DNA from: CAYFMH01 sp964344775
GTDB lineage: Bacteria > Patescibacteriota > Gracilibacteria > UBA4473
Assembly (NCBI GenBank): GCA_964344775.1
Contig: CAYFOO010000059.1
Location: 1-8,436, forward strand
Direction: 5' to 3'
DNA length: 8,436 bases
This document shows, piece by piece, positions 1-5,043 of this stretch. Under the pieces are notes generated by a model that searched no databases, had not been told where the DNA came from, and was given only the letters and a program-made list of their open reading frames with translations. How positions within the stretch are numbered: the stretch's first letter is position 1; the number at the start of each line of letters is the position of its first letter. A program made the translations under genes and the position numbers.

Positions 1-1
1 C

Positions 2-15
2 TGGGGATTGGGGAT
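2..15. repeat. Two tandem TGGGGAT heptamers at the window edge
   Basis: Two perfect copies of TGGGGAT lie head to tail at 2-8 and 9-15. The array may continue beyond the left edge. It resembles the heptanucleotide STRR repeats known from filamentous cyanobacteria, but that is only a likeness in form. It matters because other intergenic spaces of this window also carry 7-bp units. With only two copies visible, chance cannot be excluded. Confidence 0.4.
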
Positions 16-37
16 AATGCACCTGTCGCTTTTTTTA

Positions 38-50
38 TTGTGCAGAAACT
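38..50. repeat. 13-bp direct repeat, copy 1 (3' side of the DUF559 gene)
   Basis: TTGTGCAGAAACT here is identical to 375-387. The two copies bracket the DUF559 gene. On the minus strand the likeness extends: both copies are preceded by ATGAA, with the extra triplet TAG in this copy, and that TAG is the stop codon of the DUF559 gene. The repeat therefore begins just where the nuclease reading frame breaks off. Confidence 0.6.
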
Positions 51-323
51 CTATTCATCACGTTTTTGATCATATTTTTCATTTGCTTCTTCGAAGTGCT
101 GTCCTCCATCTACTTCAATTACTAACTTTGCTCTGGGGCAATAAAAATCAGCAATATAATTCCCAATTGGTTTTTGACGATAAAATCTGACTCCTGAAAC
201 TTGGTTTTTCCTCAAATGAGCCCAAAGAATTTGCTCAGTTTCTGTAGCATCTCGGCGAAGCTTTTGAGAAAATGATTTCAAGTTTTTGTTGTATTCCAGC
301 ATTTTAATTTTTTTGAAAGTCAT
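51..323 (-). CDS. DUF559 family (Vsr-like fold) nuclease-type protein, C-terminally truncated
   Basis: A 90-residue protein matching the N-terminal three quarters of the DUF559 family, small proteins with a very-short-patch-repair/PD-(D/E)XK-like nuclease fold. Diagnostic stretches are the helix with TETEQILW (27-34), the RFYRQKPIGNYIADFYCP strand region (46-63) and VIEVDGGQH (68-76); D59, E70 and D72 are candidate metal ligands. Family members usually run to about 115-120 residues with a final VLRF-type strand and helix after the KRDE position. Here a TAG ends the protein at E90 and what follows in frame does not resemble the family, so the copy is probably inactive or decaying. Start M1 is supported by GGGAG five bases upstream; M8 (codon 300-302) is closer to the usual family start. 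DUF559 genes often travel as solitary accessory genes, and no function has been firmly shown for most. Confidence 0.8.
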   Translation of the reverse strand: MTFKKIKMLEYNKNLKSFSQKLRRDATETEQILWAHLRKNQVSGVRFYRQKPIGNYIADFYCPRAKLVIEVDGGQHFEEANEKYDQKRDE

Positions 324-327
324 TTAC

Positions 328-348
328 TCTCCCTTTAGAAAAGGGAGA
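328..348 (-). promoter_or_regulatory. Ribosome binding site of the DUF559 gene inside a perfect hairpin
   Basis: On the minus strand the leader folds into a 9-bp perfect stem (328-336 with 340-348) around a 3-base loop. The arm nearer the gene contains AAAGGGAGA, and GGGAG lies five bases before the ATG at 321-323. This is the only clear Shine-Dalgarno-like site in the window, and folding would hide it. The hairpin may equally be a piece of the surrounding intergenic repeat that happens to supply the site. Confidence 0.5.
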
Positions 349-374
349 ACTCAAGAGGGATTTGAAACCTTTGG

Positions 375-387
375 TTGTGCAGAAACT
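375..387. repeat. 13-bp direct repeat, copy 2 (5' side of the DUF559 gene)
   Basis: This is identical to 38-50 and in the same orientation. A 13-base match within 400 bp is unlikely by chance in DNA of mixed composition. Together the two copies delimit a segment of about 325 bp holding the truncated nuclease gene and its leader hairpin. Confidence 0.6.
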
Positions 388-502
388 TTCATTTTGATAA
401 CCACTGATATTTTTCAAATCTCCCCTTTGTCCCCTCAAAACCCCTCTATCCCTGTTTTTAAACAGATATCTCCCCTTATTCAGCCATCGCTTCCCCCTAC
501 AC

Positions 503-540
503 CGAGGTTTCGGAGGACAGGCGAGCTTCGGCCGACAGGC
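503..540. repeat. GC-rich palindromic-type element, two tandem degenerate copies
   Basis: Copy 1 (503-521) and copy 2 (522-539) share the pattern CGAG, then CTTCGG or TTTCGG, then GACAGG. Copy 1 matches the element inside the ferredoxin gene (7255-7273) at 17 of 19 positions, including the unbroken TTCGGAGGACAGG core. The block is much richer in G+C than its surroundings and resembles dispersed REP-like repeats seen in Patescibacteria assemblies (recalled, not checked). Confidence 0.65.
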
Positions 541-578
541 AGGGGAGAATAAAGAGGAGGTAAGAACTTTTTTTATAA

Positions 579-1646
579 TCACAATAATCGATCCTGCTCC
601 TTTTTCTCATCACTAATTCCCTCCTCCAGTGCCGCGACTCGATCGATCTGCCCCTGCAGTTTGATATTTTCACTCTGCACGTCAGAGACCTTGGCATTGG
701 CATTTCCAATGTGCTTCGAAAGTACTCCAATCTCATCATCCAATCTTTCGGCTTGTTTTTTGACACCCGTGAGTTCAGCGAGTGCACGTTGGGCTTCTCG
801 AGCGAATTCTTGACTCTGATACGCCTGGAAAAGCATTTGGAGGACATAAAGCATAGTATTTGGTCCCGTGAGAAGTACCTTTTTATTTTTAGCATACTCA
901 GAAACCACGCCATCCCGGATTGAAGCTTCGTAGTAGATGTTTTCATTCGGAAGGAAGAGGATGGCAAAATTCAACGTTTCTGATTCTGGACGAATGTACT
1001 TTGCGACCTCATCGATTCGGTTTTTGCAGTCTTTTTGAAATTCTTTTTGGGCTCGAGCGAGATCCTCATCGTTTTCGGCACTGACGAGTTTTTCAAAAGC
1101 GGGAAGAGGAAATTTCGCATCGATGGGAATTATTCCATTTGAAGTTTTCACAACCGCATCTACTACCAATCCCGTTCCCAAACTGTACTGTCTCTGCCAG
1201 AGATTGGCCGGGAAAACTGAACGCAAAATCTCTTCGAGACTTTCTTCTCCCATGCCTCCTCGCCCTTTTGGGGCCCGGAGGATTTTGTCCAGATTTTCAA
1301 TCTTTGAGCCAATTTCTCCCATTTTCCCGAGTTCTTTTTGGAGAGAGCCGATAACGACAGACGATTTGTCGAGTCGTTCGTTGAGTTGTTTGGAGGATTC
1401 TGAGAGTTTGGTGTCGACAGTTTTATTTACTCGAAAGAATTCATCTCGCAGGTGCTTGGAACTCTCTCGGAGCTCATTCCTCAGGCTCTCGTTTTCTCGA
1501 TGACGAGCCTCTTTGTCTCTTTGGAGCTCTTCGAAGAGTTTGGTGAGATCTTCTGATTTGCCTCCACTCGGTCGAAACACCAGGATCGCAACACCGATCA
1601 AAATCAGCACCCCAATCCCCAAAAACAAGGTTCCAGTTACTTCCAT
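579..1646 (-). CDS. rmuC: DNA recombination protein RmuC
   Basis: RmuC-family proteins are membrane-anchored, coiled-coil proteins with a predicted nuclease-like core. In E. coli loss of RmuC raises the frequency of short inverted-repeat rearrangements; its biochemical activity is not settled. Here residues 3-24 form an N-terminal membrane helix, 30-125 are a charged coiled coil, and the RmuC core follows: KGRGGMGE (127-134), LWQRQYSLGTG (149-159), IPIDAKFPLP (173-182), FLPNENIYYEA (231-241) and GPNTMLYVLQ (261-270). Residues 280-355 return to coiled coil. At 355 residues it is shorter than the E. coli protein (475) but complete in the core. The stop is TGA, with TAA two codons later. The start is chosen because the membrane helix begins directly after it; no Shine-Dalgarno precedes it. 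It is divergent from the 1735 gene, and CGA is the favoured arginine codon. Confidence 0.93.
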   Translation of the reverse strand: MEVTGTLFLGIGVLILIGVAILVFRPSGGKSEDLTKLFEELQRDKEARHRENESLRNELRESSKHLRDEFFRVNKTVDTKLSESSKQLNERLDKSSVVIGSLQKELGKMGEIGSKIENLDKILRAPKGRGGMGEESLEEILRSVFPANLWQRQYSLGTGLVVDAVVKTSNGIIPIDAKFPLPAFEKLVSAENDEDLARAQKEFQKDCKNRIDEVAKYIRPESETLNFAILFLPNENIYYEASIRDGVVSEYAKNKKVLLTGPNTMLYVLQMLFQAYQSQEFAREAQRALAELTGVKKQAERLDDEIGVLSKHIGNANAKVSDVQSENIKLQGQIDRVAALEEGISDEKKEQDRLL

Positions 1647-1683
1647 GTGCTATCATGGTAAGCAAAAAAAGACGGGAAACAAC

Positions 1684-1711
1684 TTGACAAAGCAAGAAAA
1701 ACAAATATAAA
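1684..1711 (+). promoter_or_regulatory. Sigma-70-type promoter of the 1735 gene
   Basis: A perfect TTGACA (1684-1689) is followed after 16 bases by TATAAA (1706-1711). Transcription would start near 1718, giving a leader of only about 17 bases without a Shine-Dalgarno. It is the best housekeeping-type promoter in the window. Confidence 0.7.
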
Positions 1712-1734
1712 ACAATTGATCTAATTTTAAAAAA

Positions 1735-2097
1735 ATGACAAGAAAAGAAACTTATCACGAAGGTGGGGCTGCTAGAGAAATTTTGGAAGAATTAATCCAA
1801 GAAGAAATAGAACTTTGCCCTGTAGAAGGACCTCGCTCCCTATGTGTAAGAAATTACCCGAAGGGAAGAGTGTTTTTTGTTTATGATCATAAACTTTTTG
1901 AGGACGTAATAAGTCTTTTAAAAGATGATTCTGTTCTTAGTGAAAGACTTGTTGATGCTGGATTTTTCGAAATTGCTTTGGGAGAATCAAACCAAATTTA
2001 TCAACTTACCAATGGAATTCCACTTAATGACAAACCCAATATTTTGGCAAAAGAAATATTGCAGCAGGTTGACGAACAACTAACTCTACCACTTTAA
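1735..2097 (+). CDS. Unrecognised 120-residue protein
   Basis: I do not recognise this family. The protein is soluble, with no signal peptide or membrane segment, and acidic overall. A helical N-terminal part rich in Glu (residues 10-28, REILEELIQEEIEL) precedes a probable beta segment with GRVFFVYD (44-51), then helices (52-65) and a second beta/helix part (70-118). Cys28 and Cys37 lie close together but form no metal motif. That it is a real gene is supported by the excellent promoter at 1684-1711, the intact frame and the lack of an alternative on the other strand. Five of its six arginine codons are AGA, unlike rmuC, and base composition is lower in G+C (37% in one 60-base sample), so it may have a different history from its neighbour. 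It ends 40 bp from the convergent 2138 gene. Confidence 0.75.
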   Translation: MTRKETYHEGGAAREILEELIQEEIELCPVEGPRSLCVRNYPKGRVFFVYDHKLFEDVISLLKDDSVLSERLVDAGFFEIALGESNQIYQLTNGIPLNDKPNILAKEILQQVDEQLTLPL

Positions 2098-2137
2098 ACA
2101 CTCAAAAAACATACTCTTTCTTGATATTTTCAAAGTT

Positions 2138-3307
2138 CTACACCCAATAAAAAATCAGCGGAAATTCAAAAGTGACAAATAAAAGTATTCCAACCACTCC
2201 TGCACCCAAAAGAAGCCTTTTTGGTAATGTTTGAAATTCATCAAAAAACATCCCCACCGTCAACCCGACCAAAAGAATAATAGATACCGCCGTGGTGTAC
2301 CACATCAGACCAGAATGAAGATAAAAACTCGTCATCCCAGGATTTAGTCCAGAAATTCCCTGCAAGAAAATCCAAGCCCAAAAGACGATACACAAGGAAA
2401 AAATGGTTGCAAAAGTAAAAAAGAGAATAGAAAAAAACTTTTCTACCGGTCTCATCTCCCTTATGGTTTCCTGTACTCCCATCTCCTCCAACTTGGTAAT
2501 AAGAGACTGTATCTCCGCCAACCCTTTGTCAACCGTCATTTCCAGATTTTGCCCCATCTGAAAAAATTCAGATTTACTAGCCAACCAGGCTTCTTTATCT
2601 TCTTCTTTCAGTTCTTCTTCTTTTAGAAAAAGGGCATCATCAGTTAACTCTTTCAACACTTTTTTTGTTAATTTCTGAAGGTGCATCACAGAATTTGATC
2701 GACGCAACCGAGAAAGAAGATCGATCCGATCTTGTATTTTTCGTTTACTATCATGATTTAGAAATCTCTCATTTGTTTTAATAAGCTCATTTACTTGGCC
2801 CAAAACTTCGTCAATTTTCCCATGCATAAATTCGATTTCTTTTTTTCGTGCAGCAAGTACTTCATTAATTTCATCCTCTGCTGTCCTCTTGGATTTTTTT
2901 GTTTCCTTCGATTTAGCCTCTTCTTCTAGATCTTCTTGAAGTCTTTTTTCAAAACTAGGATCAATTCCCTGCTTCTTTTTGGCAATTCGCTCCTCCATAG
3001 GCAATCCTTGTAATAAAAGAGAAGAAATCTCTAAATCGTATTCTGTACGAAGTTTTTTATAAGCAGCATATTCCTCCATTGCCTCAATGGTCCCTTTGAT
3101 ATGCTTTTTTTCGGAATTTATCGCCTCAAAATTAAAAACCTGCATCCCTGCTTGTTTGACTCGCATCTTGTAATCTTCTAATGCCAAAATAGCCAAACCA
3201 GATTTGGTCAGCTTTTCACGAGCTTCATCTTTTGAGTTGGCTTGAATTGACCCAGCCATATTTTTCCCCTCCTTCGTCACCGCTTCAAAACGAAACTTTT
3301 GTAGCAT
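2138..3307 (-). CDS. Membrane protein with two tandem PilC/GspF N-terminal-like modules and a coiled coil
   Basis: The 389-residue protein opens with FRFEAVTKEGK..G.I.A....EA..KL (residues 5-45), which fits the short N-terminal module before the first GspF domain of type IV pilus/type II secretion inner-membrane proteins (PilC, GspF). A second diverged copy follows at 58-98; the FxFEA, K, G, I, A and KL positions align without a gap through the first 19 residues. Residues 105-285 are strongly charged helix and coiled coil. Three membrane segments follow near 291-316, 335-354 and 364-385. True PilC/GspF would have two copies of a roughly 120-residue helical domain; that is absent, so this is not simply a PilC. 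A function in pilus or envelope assembly is only a guess. No Shine-Dalgarno is present. It may be transcribed from the weak site at 3327-3332. Confidence 0.8.
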   Translation of the reverse strand: MLQKFRFEAVTKEGKNMAGSIQANSKDEAREKLTKSGLAILALEDYKMRVKQAGMQVFNFEAINSEKKHIKGTIEAMEEYAAYKKLRTEYDLEISSLLLQGLPMEERIAKKKQGIDPSFEKRLQEDLEEEAKSKETKKSKRTAEDEINEVLAARKKEIEFMHGKIDEVLGQVNELIKTNERFLNHDSKRKIQDRIDLLSRLRRSNSVMHLQKLTKKVLKELTDDALFLKEEELKEEDKEAWLASKSEFFQMGQNLEMTVDKGLAEIQSLITKLEEMGVQETIREMRPVEKFFSILFFTFATIFSLCIVFWAWIFLQGISGLNPGMTSFYLHSGLMWYTTAVSIILLVGLTVGMFFDEFQTLPKRLLLGAGVVGILLFVTFEFPLIFYWV

Positions 3308-3326
3308 TTTTATTTATTTTCTTAAT

Positions 3327-3332
3327 TTTATA
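3327..3332 (-). promoter_or_regulatory. Possible -10 box for the 2138-3307 gene
   Basis: On the minus strand TATAAA, running into AT, lies 19 bases before the start codon. Upstream only poor -35 matches such as TTTGCT at 16 bases can be found. An AT-rich spacer gives such matches easily, so the call is tentative. Confidence 0.3.
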
Positions 3333-3387
3333 AGGACATTAAAATTTTAGCAAACAATTTTTCGATTGATTCTCTATTCAAAAATTC

Positions 3388-3415
3388 GTAATTTGGCACT
3401 CGTAATTTGTAATTA
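3388..3415 (+). repeat. Four period-7 units in the truB leader
   Basis: Four 7-bp units run head to tail: GTAATTT at 3388, GGCACTC at 3395, GTAATTT at 3402 and GTAATTA at 3409. Units 1 and 3 are identical, unit 4 differs at one base, and unit 2 is degenerate. The array ends 6 bp before the truB start codon, and its last bases belong to an AATTAAAA box (3411-3418) that also precedes 5044 and 7444. Confidence 0.55.
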
Positions 3416-3421
3416 AAAAAT

Positions 3422-4258
3422 ATGGACGGATTTCTCCTAATTGATAAAGATCCCGACTGGACCAGCTTCGACGTCTGTGCGAGGGTGAGAAAAATGTTGC
3501 GGATCAAAAAAGTGGGTCACACGGGCACTCTGGATCCATTTGCCACTGGCCTGCTCGTGGTAGCCGTGGGGAAATGCACAAAGCTCATCCCCTACCTCGA
3601 AAAAGCGAAGAAAACTTATGTGACAAAAATCGAATTTGGAAAAGATTCCTCCACGCTCGATCCTGAATCAGAAATCACAAATGTTAATTTACCAGCAAAA
3701 ATCTCACAGAAAGAAATGGAAAAAATTCTACAGACAAAATTTACGGGAAAAATCGAGCAAACACCCCCTCAGTTCTCCGCGATCAAAATCAAAGGCAAAA
3801 AAGCCTGCGATCTCGCCCGAAAAGGTGAAAAAGTAGAGATAAAATCCCGAAAAACAGAGGTTTTTTCTGCAAAAATCCTGACATACAACTTCCCAGAAGT
3901 AGAAATCGAACTGGAAGTAGCGGCGGGATTTTATGTTCGGAGTTTTGCCCGAGATTTGGCAGAAAATCTGAATACAAAAGGCATCTGCACCGAACTCCGG
4001 CGAACCAAGATTGAAAATCTTGCTGTGGAAGAGGCTGAAAAGGTAGAAATGACCACTGGAACTATTGATCCCAAATTCATCATCACGGACCTCGATCACC
4101 GAGAAATCCCTGCCGGGAGAATTCAAGATTTCATTGCGGGCAGAGCTTTTCCTCTGCCGGGAGTAGAAAAAGAAAAAGTCCTCGTCCTCTGCGGAGGGAA
4201 GACGGTAGGAATTGGAGAAATTGTGTGTGGGAATCTACAGCCGAGGGTGGTTTTGTAG
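3422..4258 (+). CDS. truB: tRNA pseudouridine(55) synthase TruB
   Basis: TruB converts U55 in the T-loop of most elongator tRNAs to pseudouridine. The N-terminal core has LLIDKDPDWTSFD (5-17), the catalytic motif GHTGTLDPFATGLL (32-45) with nucleophile Asp38, the active-site Tyr66 in KTYVTKIEFG (64-73), the conserved QTPPQFSAIKIKGKKA (113-128) and GFYVRSFARDLA (169-180) with the conserved Arg173. A PUA-type RNA-binding domain fills the C-terminus (about 225-278). At 278 residues it is within the usual range, a little shorter than E. coli TruB (314). The family usually has Tyr after KKA (KAYELAR); here it is Cys129. The start gives the standard N-terminus; it has no Shine-Dalgarno but an AATTAAAA box three bases upstream. 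It is convergent with the 4261 gene, the stop codons being 2 bp apart. Confidence 0.96.
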   Translation: MDGFLLIDKDPDWTSFDVCARVRKMLRIKKVGHTGTLDPFATGLLVVAVGKCTKLIPYLEKAKKTYVTKIEFGKDSSTLDPESEITNVNLPAKISQKEMEKILQTKFTGKIEQTPPQFSAIKIKGKKACDLARKGEKVEIKSRKTEVFSAKILTYNFPEVEIELEVAAGFYVRSFARDLAENLNTKGICTELRRTKIENLAVEEAEKVEMTTGTIDPKFIITDLDHREIPAGRIQDFIAGRAFPLPGVEKEKVLVLCGGKTVGIGEIVCGNLQPRVVL

Positions 4259-4260
4259 AT

Positions 4261-4770
4261 TTACTGCCCAACAGCCATGTCGAACCTTCCCCTTTGGGGT
4301 GCATCATCAGTATCAGACTCTTTTGCTAAAGAGTCATAAACTACGATTTGTACATCTCTTAAAACACGAACTGATACAGTTAAAGGTAAATCAATCCTTT
4401 TCCCTGTACGAACATCGTAATAAAAATTTTTATTTTCCCCTACTGCATGAGGATTGGGAACTAACTTTTCACCTTGTCTTCGCAATAAGTGAGGGTCATA
4501 AATAGAACAACAAATAACCCAATTTCCTTCTCCATATCCCGCTTCTTCCAAGAGCTTCCGTTCCGCTTGAAATTCCGCCGGTTCCAAAGAATAAGTGAAA
4601 CTTACCCCAAAATTTGAAGGCATAGAAACAGCACGTCCCAGCGGAGTTTCCACCAAAATTTTCTGTAAAAATTCTGGAGATAAACTTTCTGGAGCTAAGT
4701 CATCCAAACAAGTTCTATTTCTTGTAAGTATGCTACTATACAATGCCTCTCTTGGTCCTACGTAGCTCAT
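4261..4770 (-). CDS. Unrecognised 169-residue protein
   Basis: No family is recognised. The protein looks soluble and cytosolic, with no signal peptide or membrane helix. Visible parts are a Leu/Pro-rich N-terminal stretch (20-45), a beta-type segment (52-62), a helix with EFQAERKLLEEAG (66-78), the hydrophobic NWVICCSIYDPHLL (83-96) containing adjacent Cys87 and Cys88, and a C-terminal beta-rich part (115-147) ahead of a polar, probably disordered tail (150-169). The frame is intact over 510 bp, which supports a real gene. The only in-frame Met near the start is M1; no Shine-Dalgarno precedes it. It shares a very AT-rich spacer with the divergent 5044 gene, and no clear promoter was found on the minus strand. 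Confidence 0.7.
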   Translation of the reverse strand: MSYVGPREALYSSILTRNRTCLDDLAPESLSPEFLQKILVETPLGRAVSMPSNFGVSFTYSLEPAEFQAERKLLEEAGYGEGNWVICCSIYDPHLLRRQGEKLVPNPHAVGENKNFYYDVRTGKRIDLPLTVSVRVLRDVQIVVYDSLAKESDTDDAPQRGRFDMAVGQ

Positions 4771-4930
4771 AATTAAATGTGGTTAAAAAATAAAAAAATT
4801 TTAAGCTTTTTTATTCCCAAATAAACACATTCTGTTTTACTATTTGAGGGTATTTATTTTTATATATGCTTTATATAATTTTTTGATAAAAAAGTCAAGT
4901 CATTTTTTTAAAATATTTTTCATAAAACTT

Positions 4931-4957
4931 TTGCATTTCTTTTTTTTTTGCTATAAA
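4931..4957 (+). promoter_or_regulatory. Extended -10 promoter upstream of the PP2C-like gene
   Basis: TTGCAT (4931-4936) is followed after 15 bases by TATAAA (4952-4957), preceded by TG at 4949-4950 as in extended -10 promoters. A run of ten T lies in the spacer. Transcription would start near 4964, leaving a leader of about 80 bases that includes the heptamer array at 5007-5034. The rest of the 4771-5043 spacer is AT-rich with no gene or other clear signal. Confidence 0.5.
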
Positions 4958-5006
4958 AAAATAAACAAATTCTAAAACACGTTAAAACAAAGAATTTTCT
5001 AAAATT

Positions 5007-5034
5007 TTTAATTTTGCATTTTTAATTTTTAATT
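5007..5034 (+). repeat. Four period-7 units in the leader of the PP2C-like gene
   Basis: Units are TTTAATT at 5007, TTGCATT at 5014, TTTAATT at 5021 and TTTAATT at 5028. As in the truB leader, units 1, 3 and 4 agree and unit 2 is the odd one, again with GCA inside it. The 32 bases 5007-5038 align without gaps to 3387-3418 with 25 matches. Low complexity inflates that score, but the shared order of units is harder to dismiss. Confidence 0.5.
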
Positions 5035-5043
5035 AAAAGAACC

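Larger units (their letters stand above)
324..578. repeat. Gene-free spacer made of mosaic short repeats
   Basis: These 255 bases between the DUF559 start and the rmuC stop hold no convincing gene. From left to right they contain the 328-348 hairpin, the second copy of the 13-bp repeat (375-387), a pyrimidine-rich run with repeated CCCCT blocks (about 421-500), a small CTGTT/AACAG inverted repeat (452-465), two tandem copies of a GC-rich element (503-540), and a purine-rich end (541-560). Open frames across it on either strand read as low-complexity translations of these blocks. The association of DUF559 genes with such intergenic repeats is something I recall from other genomes, not something shown here. 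Confidence 0.55.

Noticed and set aside
328..348. Rho-independent terminator
   Set aside because: The stem is strong, but neither strand shows a T-run directly after it; on the minus strand it is followed at once by the DUF559 start codon.
503..540. CRISPR-like repeat pair
   Set aside because: The two copies abut with no spacer, are degenerate, and only two are present; no cas gene is nearby.
579..581. TGA read as a sense codon (recoded Gracilibacteria-type code)
   Set aside because: No gene in the window needs an in-frame TGA to reach its family length, Trp residues are TGG, and rmuC ends naturally at this TGA.
304..582. 92-codon open frame on the minus strand between rmuC and the DUF559 gene
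   Set aside because: Its translation is low-complexity sequence produced by the GC-rich and pyrimidine-rich repeats (for example SPACRPKLACPPKPRC), it overlaps the starts or ends of both real genes, and it has no family likeness.
1123..1503. 126-codon plus-strand open frame
   Set aside because: It lies wholly opposite rmuC, whose domain motifs are unmistakable; Ser/Arg/Leu-rich translation is typical of an antisense shadow.
3728..4126. 132-codon minus-strand open frame inside truB
   Set aside because: It is antisense to a well-conserved part of TruB; Phe-rich translation comes from A-rich codons on the other strand.
4796..4812. Operator around AAGCTT in the divergent spacer
   Set aside because: Symmetry is limited to the six-base core; the flanks are A- and T-runs that match by composition only.
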